The notes beneath the pieces were generated by a model. The model saw only the letters and a list, made by a program, of their open reading frames with translations, did not search any database and had not been told where the DNA came from. DNA of 64,000 nt. Source: Opitutus sp. GAS368. Lineage in GTDB: Bacteria; Verrucomicrobiota; Verrucomicrobiia; Opitutales; Opitutaceae. Of this stretch, positions 17,142 through 24,515 are shown one piece after another. Where the stretch lies: assembly GCF_900104925.1 (NCBI RefSeq), contig NZ_LT629735.1, positions 590,291 through 654,290 of the forward strand. Reading direction: 5' to 3'. The translations under genes and the position numbers were made by a program. The stretch's first letter is position 1. Every line of letters starts with the position of its first letter.

Positions 17142-17357
17142 GAAACATGGGAGGCGCGACCGTAATGACGGCCACGTCCTCATCTCAAATCTCCAATTTC
17201 AGAGCATCTTCCAGCCAATCGCCGTTGAACTCGAGGCCGCCGAGCCGCAGATCGTGAAGAAGCTTATCGCCGTCCAAGGCACCTGACAGCCATAGGCCCG
17301 GCGAATGTTGAAACCCGCCGACATCGGCGGCTACTACCAACCGGGCCTCCGCCACTT

Positions 17358-19031
17358 TTATCCCATCGCGCTTGTCCCGTTCATCTTTGGTTGTTGTTCA
17401 GCCAGTATCTGTTTCGCCTCTTTAATGTCGATTTTTGCACGGTGCCCATGTTTCTCCAAAAGAAACAAAAGATTTCCCCCATTCATTAGGGTGAGAGGCT
17501 TCCCTTTCGCGAATTCGAACGCATCGGGGCCAAAGTCAGAAGTCGTCACCAAAATCCCCTTGTTCGCTCCTTCATTCATGAGCGTGCCATAGAGGTCGCG
17601 CACGGCTGATACGCCAACCGTATTTGTGTAACGTTTAGCTTGGATAATAATCTTCCCCCCTCGGATCGGGTCAGGATCAAACGCAATGGCATCTACCCCA
17701 CCATCTCGGCTGGCCTGTGTCACCTTGACCTCGCCTCCGGTTGACTTGAATTCGGACTCAAAGACTTCACGAATCAAATGTTCGAACTCCTCCCAATCCA
17801 TCGCAGCCAGGTTGAAAGAGGAATCTAGTGAGTCGGCGACGGCGTGAGCTGAAACAAAACGACTATCCTTTCGGTTTAGCTGAAGGATAGGTGCGACTGG
17901 AGTTATAACGTGGAGTTTACTGCTTCCCACGCCCTTCAAACTGCGGAAGCACGTCTTTGGATCAATTTGCCACCAGTTTAGTTTCTCGAACTCTGCCCTG
18001 GTCACATGAAGAGATATAATGCACGCGGTCACAGTTTGCCCCGTGCTGCGGTCGATGGCTGTTACCATGCCATTGAATCCAGCCGCATCAACCGCGCCAA
18101 TTACATCCGAGCGGAAGAGTTCAAAGACTGAGCGAAGGCATAGCTGATACAACACGTCGTCATAAAGAGCGTTGCACTCTGCCTGACCGATCTGCGTTTC
18201 CTTAAACTCATCACGTGCTTTGATGTATTTTACCTCCTTGATCCTAGGTAACTGATCAATATTGGGTAACTTGTAATCAATGATGATTGTTTTCGATTCA
18301 GCCTGATATTCAATTGCCCATTCCTTGGGAAAGGAGTCCGGATACTGGCTGCGCGACAAGACAAGATCACAATAGTCGTGTATCGCACTTATCTCCTTAT
18401 TGAGATAACGTTTTCTTTGCTCGTCGACACCCGCATTCTTACTAGCGATAGTTTCTTCGAACGCCTGCTTCTCTGCGTTGTAAGCAGCGACTTCGTTCTC
18501 ATATGTCTGCATACTCTCTTTGTTGGCCTGTCGAAGCCGCTCCACTGCTTTCCCCCAAGTGACTCTGGCCATTTCATATTTTGCCTTAGCCTCAGCATTC
18601 TTTTTTTCAGCACGTGTCGAAAAGACCATATCTAACAACCCTAGCTTGGCCTCGAACAAAACGTCGCTAGGCTTAGGTTCACGCGGGAAACCAAGCAATT
18701 CAGGCCGCTTTGGTGGCTCGTTTAAAAACGCTGGTCTCTCCTTCAATGACTCCCAGTCTATTGCATGCTTAATATCTAGCACAGCGCTGAGAAGTGTTTG
18801 CAACTCGTCGATGGCTTGCCTGGCCTTTTCAGTCTCTTTGACCGCTTGTTCAACCTTATCTTCGACTCCTCGACGCGCATCTACCTTGGAGCGAACCATG
18901 CTATATTTTGCGTCCCACTCAGCCATCTGTGCACGCGCCTTGCTCTGCACGATCTCTCGGTTGGAGCCGGTAATTACGCGATGTTTGCCCAAGCCATCGT
19001 GCTTAATCTCGATGTTATAAAGAAAACCCAT
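17358..19031 (-). CDS. Mrr-type (PD-(D/E)XK) restriction endonuclease-like protein
   Basis: 557 residues from the ATG at 19031 (MGFLYNIEIKHDGLG); an in-frame upstream start at 19091 would add a hydrophobic stretch. Residues about 40-230 are charged and coiled-coil-like. The C-terminal 150 residues are a restriction-endonuclease domain: EFEHLIREVFESEF, then DGGVDAIAFD and GGKIIIQAKRY, which give the D...(E/Q)xK catalytic pattern of Mrr-like nucleases. VRDLYGTLMNEGANKGILVT is the following conserved block. Mrr-type enzymes cut modified DNA. Base composition is clearly lower in GC than the neighbours, suggesting transfer. Role as defence or DNA-repair nuclease is inferred from the domain. Confidence 0.82.
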   Translation of the reverse strand: MGFLYNIEIKHDGLGKHRVITGSNREIVQSKARAQMAEWDAKYSMVRSKVDARRGVEDKVEQAVKETEKARQAIDELQTLLSAVLDIKHAIDWESLKERPAFLNEPPKRPELLGFPREPKPSDVLFEAKLGLLDMVFSTRAEKKNAEAKAKYEMARVTWGKAVERLRQANKESMQTYENEVAAYNAEKQAFEETIASKNAGVDEQRKRYLNKEISAIHDYCDLVLSRSQYPDSFPKEWAIEYQAESKTIIIDYKLPNIDQLPRIKEVKYIKARDEFKETQIGQAECNALYDDVLYQLCLRSVFELFRSDVIGAVDAAGFNGMVTAIDRSTGQTVTACIISLHVTRAEFEKLNWWQIDPKTCFRSLKGVGSSKLHVITPVAPILQLNRKDSRFVSAHAVADSLDSSFNLAAMDWEEFEHLIREVFESEFKSTGGEVKVTQASRDGGVDAIAFDPDPIRGGKIIIQAKRYTNTVGVSAVRDLYGTLMNEGANKGILVTTSDFGPDAFEFAKGKPLTLMNGGNLLFLLEKHGHRAKIDIKEAKQILAEQQPKMNGTSAMG

Positions 19032-19194
19032 CGCGCCTTTAAGAACACCCAAACTAAGGCTAACGGCAACACTGAATAGCAAGCATGACAAAGTGGAAAC
19101 TTATACAGAGCCAGCCGCGACAGAGTTGCAGTGGGAGAACTAAGAGTGAGCCGAATCAGCCGCCCGACCCAACGCACGGGAAGCAACCGTGATT

Positions 19195-19265
19195 GCGTGA
19201 GCCTCCCTCGCTCCACTCTTCCCCTGATTTCAGGTCCATACCACGCTCGCCCGCGCATGACTCAC
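19195..19265. repeat. direct repeat F, copy 1 (upstream of CPBP unit)
   Basis: About 70 bp, including CTTCCCCTGATTTCAGGTCC and CACGCTCGCCCGCGCATGAC, repeated with few changes at 20394-20464. The two copies bracket the small membrane protein gene and the CPBP protease gene. Confidence 0.8.
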
Positions 19266-19323
19266 CACTAAAGTTCGGCGGAAAATTTGAAAACACTCTC
19301 TGACTGTGCTTATCAAAAGCAAA

Positions 19324-19548
19324 ATGAATTCTGCAAAAAACAAACGCACGCTCTATTGGAGCGTCTCGCTTGTAGTATATTCCACAGTATACTGGAAGTT
19401 GGCATACCCATACGCCAAGTCACAGACATTTCAGTGGAAACAATATTTCACGCTGTTCTTCATCTGGTATCAGCTAACCCTGATTGTGGCGCTCGCGATC
19501 CTCGCAAAACTGAATGGCAAAGACAAAAATGAACCTACGCTTCAATGA
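19324..19548 (+). CDS. small two-helix membrane protein upstream of CPBP protease
   Basis: 74 residues from the ATG at 19324. It contains two hydrophobic segments (LYWSVSLVVYSTVYW and QYFTLFFIWYQLTLIVALAI) and a charged tail. Its TGA overlaps the CPBP start codon (ATGA at 19545-19548), which is good evidence that it is translated together with the protease. Not recognised as a known family; it could be a partner or substrate of the protease. Confidence 0.55.
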   Translation: MNSAKNKRTLYWSVSLVVYSTVYWKLAYPYAKSQTFQWKQYFTLFFIWYQLTLIVALAILAKLNGKDKNEPTLQ

Positions 19549-20372
19549 GCGCACTTCCTCCACTAGATAGTAAGTTCCGATCAATCCGCGTCGTGCGCAC
19601 CGGAGCTTATCTGCTCTTGGCATTCCCCTTCGTCGTGGTCGCTTATCAGGGGTTTCCGGTGCCGTTTGTTACCCTGCCACCGATTATCCGTGCCTCCGCC
19701 ATCGCGGTCATTCTGGGGTATTCCACCAATGCACTCCTTCGCCGGGAAGGTCGGTCGATCGCAGACTACCGGGTCTCGTTCTCTCTGCTCTCTGCGAAGG
19801 ATCTGCTCGTCGGGTTCGCGAGCGGTTTCATGTTATTCGGCATTGGCGTGGTCAGTTTGCGTGCGGCTCTACCCTTCGAATGGGTTTTCAACCCGTCGGT
19901 GTCGATCATGAGTCTCATGGGTGCCGCCATTTACCATTTGGCGACGAACGCTTGCGAAGAACTCGCGTGGCGCGGCTATGCGTTTGACAGCCTTACGCGC
20001 TTGGTCGGCCTTTGGCCTTCACAGGCGATCGTCGCACTCGTAGCCGCATGTTTTCATGTGGTGTGCGGATGGACGTGGGGCGTGGCGCTTGTCAGCACGA
20101 CGGCTGGGTCCGTTTTGTTCGGGTTGGTGTTCTATCGCTGGCGCAGTCTTCCGGCCGCGGTTGGCGTTCACAGCGCATGGAATTGGACCCGCGATTTGCT
20201 TTTCGGGGCGGGGGCCGGGACGTCATTTCTTACCCCCCGCGGCACGGAGACGTGGACGGCTACCCAGTGGAGCATTGCGCAAGGAATTCTCGTCGCTGTC
20301 ACATTGAGCGCTTCTCTACTGTTGGCGACGCGACTGCCGCAGCGTCCTTCTCCGGATGTGCAAACCGCCTGA
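19545..20372 (+). CDS. CPBP-family intramembrane metalloprotease (Abi/CAAX-like)
   Basis: 275 residues with about seven membrane helices. The three family motifs are present: EELAWRG with the paired glutamates at about 138-139 and Arg at 143, His in the ACFHVVCGW helix (about 171), and HSAWN (about 209-213). These residues form the glutamate-based membrane active site. Bacterial members process peptides or give immunity to bacteriocins, and some act in abortive infection; which applies here cannot be told. It is coupled to the preceding small membrane protein and the pair lies between direct repeats. Confidence 0.88.
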   Translation: MSALPPLDSKFRSIRVVRTGAYLLLAFPFVVVAYQGFPVPFVTLPPIIRASAIAVILGYSTNALLRREGRSIADYRVSFSLLSAKDLLVGFASGFMLFGIGVVSLRAALPFEWVFNPSVSIMSLMGAAIYHLATNACEELAWRGYAFDSLTRLVGLWPSQAIVALVAACFHVVCGWTWGVALVSTTAGSVLFGLVFYRWRSLPAAVGVHSAWNWTRDLLFGAGAGTSFLTPRGTETWTATQWSIAQGILVAVTLSASLLLATRLPQRPSPDVQTA

Positions 20373-20393
20373 GTGGCAAGCGCGACTGGCAAG

Positions 20394-20464
20394 CTGATCA
20401 CTTACGCTCCACCCTTCCCCTGATTTCAGGTCCACCCCACGCTCGCCCGCGCACGACTCACCGT
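20394..20464. repeat. direct repeat F, copy 2 (downstream of CPBP unit)
   Basis: Second copy of the 19195-19265 sequence; it ends 18 bases before the start of the next gene at 20482. Confidence 0.8.
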
Positions 20465-20481
20465 TAACGTCTCGGCAAAAG

Positions 20482-20826
20482 ATGATCCACTATCACGTCT
20501 GGTTTAATTTGAAACCCGGGGTCCGCGAAGCCGATGGACTGGCTGTGGTTGGACGGTTCTTGACGAATCTCTGCGCGAGCGATGAGGCCACGAAGTTTCA
20601 GCTTCTCCGGAACAAGGGTGGACCTCCGCGATCCAAGCTGCCGCGCTACCACGCCCTGGTTCAATTCGTGGATGAGGTCCAGCTGGCGGAGGCGATGAAG
20701 AAGCAAGCCGCCCGAGGCATACACTCAGGGTTACATGGCAACGTGATCGATGTCGTGACTGATTTCCACGTTGAGATTTTTTCCCTCATGGAAGAGCCGT
20801 TGATCGATAGCATACTTGGTCTCTAG
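20482..20826 (+). CDS. DUF6614/Dabb-like small protein
   Basis: 114 residues, single alpha-beta domain. The opening MIHYHVWFNLKPGVREADG, the middle RSKLPRYHALVQFVDE and the ending GLHGNVIDVVTDFHVEIF agree with small dimeric alpha-beta barrel proteins of the DUF6614 type. Function unknown. It is an isolated gene directly after direct repeat F copy 2. Confidence 0.7.
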   Translation: MIHYHVWFNLKPGVREADGLAVVGRFLTNLCASDEATKFQLLRNKGGPPRSKLPRYHALVQFVDEVQLAEAMKKQAARGIHSGLHGNVIDVVTDFHVEIFSLMEEPLIDSILGL

Positions 20827-20855
20827 GCGTGCGATATCTAAACCCAGATATTGCC

Positions 20856-21071
20856 ATGAAGAAGAAAGTTTCCGTTGTCGGTTGTGCCATCGCTGCGGTC
20901 TTGTTTTGCGCTTCATGCGCCTCAACGCCTCCCCGGGATCCCAATGAGGTCATCAAGGATGATCAGACCCGGTTCAAAGAGCAGTCACTGCGTTATCCCG
21001 ACCGAAACAGTCCCCAGCAACAACAGGATGCCACGGAACAGGCCCGGAAAGACGATATGCTCAAGAAGTGA
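20856..21071 (+). CDS. small lipoprotein
   Basis: 71 residues from the ATG at 20856. A signal peptide with KKK at its head and a Cys-Ala-Ser-Cys end (FCASCAS) suggests lipid attachment; the mature part is polar and glutamine-rich (DRNSPQQQQDATEQARKD). No known family. The next gene starts eight bases after its stop. Confidence 0.6.
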   Translation: MKKKVSVVGCAIAAVLFCASCASTPPRDPNEVIKDDQTRFKEQSLRYPDRNSPQQQQDATEQARKDDMLKK

Positions 21072-21079
21072 GGAGGAAC

Positions 21080-21490
21080 ATGATATACGCGATCAAAGCC
21101 GAGGTTGGCGATCCACGGGCAGAGACGTTCGTGTTCCGCGCCCAAAAGACTATGTATGGCGGCAAGCGCATCGCCAAAGGCGACACGATCTTCGTCTTCG
21201 CGAGCGAGAACGAGGGCGGGCCGGGCCTCATCGCGAGCGGCGTTGTCACCTCGGCCAAGGCGATCGCCAAGCAACGCGGAATCACCCGGCAGACGCCGCG
21301 CGTGAGCATCACCATCAGGCGCACCGCACTCGCGAAGCAGCGCTTGGGACGGAGCGAGCTTAAACCTTTTTCCAACTGGAATGACGGCCGGCCCGAAACC
21401 GAACTCAATTTCAAATACTATCGTCAGGCGACGAACAAGATCGTCGGCATTTCGGATGAAGCGGCCGCTTTCCTCCGTGGATTCTTCTGA
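21080..21490 (+). CDS. conserved hypothetical protein, possible EVE/PUA-like fold
   Basis: 136 residues. The ATG at 21080 is chosen because a strong Shine-Dalgarno GAGGAGG lies just upstream; a GTG at 21068 is less likely. Conserved-looking blocks are ETFVFRAQKTMYGGKRIAKG, DTIFVFASENEGGPGLIASG and GRPETELNFKYYRQATNKIV. The pattern of a short beta-rich protein with GDxIFVFASxNEGG resembles EVE/PUA-type modified-nucleotide binders, but I cannot assign a function. Confidence 0.6.
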   Translation: MIYAIKAEVGDPRAETFVFRAQKTMYGGKRIAKGDTIFVFASENEGGPGLIASGVVTSAKAIAKQRGITRQTPRVSITIRRTALAKQRLGRSELKPFSNWNDGRPETELNFKYYRQATNKIVGISDEAAAFLRGFF

Positions 21491-21532
21491 CGCGGCCGCC
21501 CCGAGCACCACTCCGTTGGGTTCTGACCCACC

Positions 21533-21695
21533 CTGGCGCTACGCGCCATCAGCCGTCGCCGGGCCTATGGCCGACAGGCCCCTCTCCAGTGGGGATTATC
21601 GCCGGCGTTGGTTTGGGTCCCCTCTGGAGAGGGGTGCCCGTCAGGGCGGGGTGTGTCGCCCGGGGCATCATATACCTGACGGAGTAGCGCTAGAG
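21533..21695. repeat. long dispersed repeat, family E, copy 2
   Basis: Second copy of 15038-15200 with only scattered substitutions. It is followed at once by GAGTGTTTTCAAACCCGG and a family A inverted repeat, so repeats of several families are packed end to end here. Confidence 0.8.
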
Positions 21696-21839
21696 AGTGT
21701 TTTCAAACCCGGTTTGTCATCCTGAGCGGAGCGAAGGAACCAGGGCATCGAAGGCCATATCGCGAGCGAAAGCATGGATTCTTCACTTCGCTCAGAATGA
21801 CAGGCAATGGGTATTTGTTGGATTTGAAAACACTCCCTA
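21696..21839. repeat. compound repeat: outer TTTCAAA arms around a family A palindrome
   Basis: Outer arms GAGTGTTTTCAAACCC and ATTTGAAAACACTCCC enclose family A arms (21716-21742 and 21775-21801). The same outer-plus-inner layout recurs at 22901-23064. The rest of the space to ctaG at 21938 shows nothing else. Confidence 0.75.
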
Positions 21840-21937
21840 AGCGCCTGAGCTTCTGACGCGAACGACACCTCTTATTACTTTGGCTGCCTTGCTCTTTTGG
21901 TAGCCATTTTCTCCCTCCTGACTTTAAGTAGGCGGCG

Positions 21938-22840
21938 ATGATCGACTGGACCCACTGGCACAATGAACCGATCCTGATCGGCGGGCTCATCTTTCTCGGT
22001 TGGCTCTATGCCATCCTGACGGGACCGCTGCGCGGAAAGCTGTCAGCCGTCAGCTATCAGCCATCAGCTTCGGGCCCCGAACTCCCAGCTCCCAGCTCCC
22101 AGCTCCCAGCTTCGATCCCCTACCCGCGTAGTCACGCAATCAAGTTCTACGCGGCGCTCGTCGTCTTCTATCTCGCGGTCGGCTCGCCCCTCGACCAGCT
22201 GGGCGAGCGCTACCTGCTCAGCGCGCACATGCTGCAGCACCAGCTCATCATCTACCCCGCCGCCGTCCTCTTCCTGCTCGGCCTGCCGGACTGGCTCGTG
22301 CGACCGCTGACCGGCCGGCCCGGCCTGCGCCCGGCCCTGCGCGTGCTCACGCACCCGGTGGTGTGCGGCACCATTTATATCAGCGTCCTCTCCATCTGGC
22401 ACCTGCCGTCCTTCTACGACCTGGCGCTGCAGAACCGCCTCGTGCACATCGCCGAGCATTTCATGTTCTTCGGCGCCGGCCTGTTCTATTGGTGGCCGGT
22501 GCTGAGCCCGGCGACCGAGCTCCCGCGGGTCTCCTTTGCCAGCCAGATTGTTTACCTGACCGCGGTCGTCATCGGCATGACCCCGCTCTTCGCCTATATC
22601 GCGTTCGCGCCCGATGTCCTCTACCCGACCTACGAATTCGCCCCGCTGATCAAGCTTTTCGGCGTCAGCATGGGCGCCGCGGGTGACCAGCTGCTGGCCG
22701 GCGCCATGATGAAGCTCATCGGCATGAGCGTGGGGGCGATTGCGTCCACGGTGAGCTTCTACCGCTGGTATCAGGCCAACGAGGCGAAGCATCCGGCGCT
22801 CGGAAAAAACAAAGCAGCGGGCACCACTAATCCACACTGA
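21938..22840 (+). CDS. ctaG: CtaG-type cytochrome c oxidase assembly factor with an in-frame repeat insertion
   Basis: 300 residues, caa3_CtaG family with about seven membrane helices. Conserved histidines appear in SAHMLQHQLIIYPAAVLFLL, ISVLSIWHLPSFYD and VHIAEHFMFFGAGLFYWWPV, the likely copper-handling sites. Between helix 1 and helix 2 (about residues 33-58) is a Ser/Pro/Gln-rich stretch, encoded by low-complexity DNA at 22038-22112 that includes a CTCCCAG heptamer repeated four times. That stretch is foreign to the family and keeps the frame. The gene belongs functionally with ctaA-ctaF but lies 10 kb downstream. Confidence 0.88.
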   Translation: MIDWTHWHNEPILIGGLIFLGWLYAILTGPLRGKLSAVSYQPSASGPELPAPSSQLPASIPYPRSHAIKFYAALVVFYLAVGSPLDQLGERYLLSAHMLQHQLIIYPAAVLFLLGLPDWLVRPLTGRPGLRPALRVLTHPVVCGTIYISVLSIWHLPSFYDLALQNRLVHIAEHFMFFGAGLFYWWPVLSPATELPRVSFASQIVYLTAVVIGMTPLFAYIAFAPDVLYPTYEFAPLIKLFGVSMGAAGDQLLAGAMMKLIGMSVGAIASTVSFYRWYQANEAKHPALGKNKAAGTTNPH

Positions 22841-22900
22841 TTGGACACTAATCCGACCAAACCCAGCCTCCTGATTAGTAATCCATTAGTGGGCATTAAG

Positions 22901-23064
22901 GAGTGTTTTCAAACCCGGTTTGTCATCCTGAGCAAAGCGAAGGATCCACGGCAACGAAGGCCATATCGCGAGCGAACGCATGGATGTCGAACCAGCCTGC
23001 TGGCTAGACTTCACTTCGTTCAGAATGACAGGAAACGGGTATTTGTTGGGTTTGAAACACTCCG
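22901..23064. repeat. compound repeat with split family A palindrome
   Basis: Outer arms GGAGTGTTTTCAAACCC and GGGTTTGAAACACTCC enclose a family A left arm (22922-22948) and a right arm interrupted after TGGAT and resumed as TTCACTTCGTTCAGAATGAC (to 23029). Confidence 0.75.
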
Positions 23065-23103
23065 TAGTGGTTAAACCGCCTTGGTTGGAAGAGGATTTCT
23101 TCG

Positions 23104-24168
23104 ATGCCCGATCCCACTCCTTCCGATCCCGCTCCGCACAAGCGTCGGCCGCGCTACGCGGGGAAAAACCCGCGGCGCTTCGAGGACAAATACAAGGAGC
23201 ACAATCCGGAGCGCTATGCCGCCGATGTCGCCAAGGTTCTCGCTTCAGGCAAGACCCCGGCCGGCAGCCATCGCCCCATCATGGTGGCCGAGATTTTGGG
23301 CGTGCTCGCGCTCCGGCCCGGCGAAATCGCGGTGGACTGCACCCTTGGTTACGGCGGCCATGCCCGCGAAATCCTGCCCAAGCTCATCCCCGGCGGCCGC
23401 CTGATCGGCCTGGATGTCGATCCGATCGAACATCCCCGCACAACCGAACGCCTCCGCGCGGCCGGTTGGGGCGAAGATGTCTTCGCGCCGATCCGCGGCA
23501 ATTTCGCCGGCTTGCCCAAGGTTCTCACCGGTCTGGGCCTGACCGGCGTGGATGTAATCCTCGCCGACCTCGGAGTGTCCTCGATGCAGATCGACGATCC
23601 GGTGCGCGGCTTCACCTTCAAGGCCGACGGTCCGCTGGACTTGCGCCTGAATCCCTCGCGCCCGCCGTCCGCGGCCGAATGGCTGGCCCGGGTGAAAGAA
23701 TCCGATCTCGCCGCCGCGCTGACGGAGAACTCGGATGAGCCGAAAGCCGGGCTGCTCGCCCGCGAACTGGTGGCTCGCCGGGCGGCCAGTCCCTTCACCC
23801 GCACCCGCCAGCTCGCGGAGGCCATCCGGGACATCCTCCATCTGCCCGAGCCCGGTCGCGGCGAGGAGACCGACGATACGCCGGTGCGCCGGGTGTTCCA
23901 GGCGCTGCGGATCGCGGTGAACGACGAGTTCGGCGTGCTCGACCTTTTCCTGCGCAACCTGCCCTACACGCTCAAGCCCGGCGGCCGCGTTGCGATCCTG
24001 ACCTTCCATTCCGGTGAGGATCGCCGCGTGAAGGCCGCTTTCAAGGCCGGCCACCGCGACGGAATCTACTCGGCCGTGAGTGAGGAGGTCATTCGCGCCG
24101 GGGCGGAGGAACTCCGGGCGAATCCGCGCAGCTCCTCCGCCAAGCTGCGCTGGGCCGTGCGGGCGTGA
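23104..24168 (+). CDS. rsmH: RsmH-like 16S rRNA (cytosine-N4)-methyltransferase
   Basis: 354 residues. The class I methyltransferase motifs are clear: HRPIMVAEIL, CTLGYGGHAREIL (SAM loop), GLDVDP, ILADLGVSSMQIDDPVRGF, RVFQALRIAVNDE and RVAILTFHSGEDRRVK. RsmH methylates the exocyclic amino group of C1402 in 16S rRNA. Two oddities: about 55 extra residues precede the usual start (KNPRRFEDKYKEHNPERYA region), and the gene stands alone instead of in a division cell-wall cluster. It could be a second, divergent copy. Confidence 0.85.
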   Translation: MPDPTPSDPAPHKRRPRYAGKNPRRFEDKYKEHNPERYAADVAKVLASGKTPAGSHRPIMVAEILGVLALRPGEIAVDCTLGYGGHAREILPKLIPGGRLIGLDVDPIEHPRTTERLRAAGWGEDVFAPIRGNFAGLPKVLTGLGLTGVDVILADLGVSSMQIDDPVRGFTFKADGPLDLRLNPSRPPSAAEWLARVKESDLAAALTENSDEPKAGLLARELVARRAASPFTRTRQLAEAIRDILHLPEPGRGEETDDTPVRRVFQALRIAVNDEFGVLDLFLRNLPYTLKPGGRVAILTFHSGEDRRVKAAFKAGHRDGIYSAVSEEVIRAGAEELRANPRSSSAKLRWAVRA

Positions 24169-24172
24169 CCGG

Positions 24173-24222
24173 TAGGGGCCGTTGCCCTCAACGGCCCGGG
24201 CGCTTGAGGGCAAGCGCCCCTA
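24173..24222. repeat. palindromic repeat after rsmH
   Basis: GTAGGGGCCGTTGCCC ... GGCAAGCGCCCCTAC, a compound palindrome of the same general style as family B, directly after the rsmH stop. Confidence 0.65.
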
Positions 24223-24226
24223 CCAA

Positions 24227-24352
24227 ACAAAAAGCCGGACCCGCGGGCCCAGCTTGAATTTGTAGGGGCGCCGCTTGTCGGCGCCCGTGGGCGTCCACAA
24301 GGGACGCCCCTACATTAATGATGATCAGACTCAAACGCCCGTGGCCGGGATG
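24227..24352. repeat. duplicated cysK 3' end plus terminator and palindrome (copy A)
   Basis: 126 bp matching 24412-24537 position for position at an offset of 185. It contains a terminator-like hairpin (AAAAAGCCGGACCCG...), a family B palindrome, and a relic of the last seven codons and stop of cysK (encoding RIPATGV* against LIPAAGA* in the real gene). Confidence 0.85.
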
Positions 24353-24412
24353 CGATTTGAAAAGCACGCCAACGGATCTCGCCCTGGGTCGCCTGCAAGC
24401 AGGCTCCTACAA

Positions 24413-24442
24413 CAAAAAGCCGGACCCGCAGGCCCGGCTTGA
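24413..24442 (-). terminator. terminator downstream of cysK
   Basis: On the minus strand: AAGCCGGGCC, TGCG loop, GGTCCGGCTT, then TTTGTT. A second, duplicated copy is at about 24228-24256. Confidence 0.7.
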
Positions 24443-24515
24443 ATCTGTAGGGGCGCCGCTTGTCGGCGCCCGCGGGCGTCCACAAGGGACGCCCCTACAT
24501 TAATGATGATCAGAC

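Noticed and set aside
17142..17357. Possible gene between the XRE regulator and the nuclease
   Set aside because: One frame reads LISNLQFQSIFQPIAVELEA and on to a stop near 17286 but has no start codon; at best a remnant.
19195..20464. Integron attC sites around the CPBP unit
   Set aside because: The repeats are placed like cassette boundaries, but I find no matching RYYYAAC and GTTRRRY core pair and no integrase. A covariance-model attC search would settle it.
24318..24503. 61-codon open frame in the cysK downstream spacer
   Set aside because: It lies within the duplicated terminator/palindrome unit and has no coding character.
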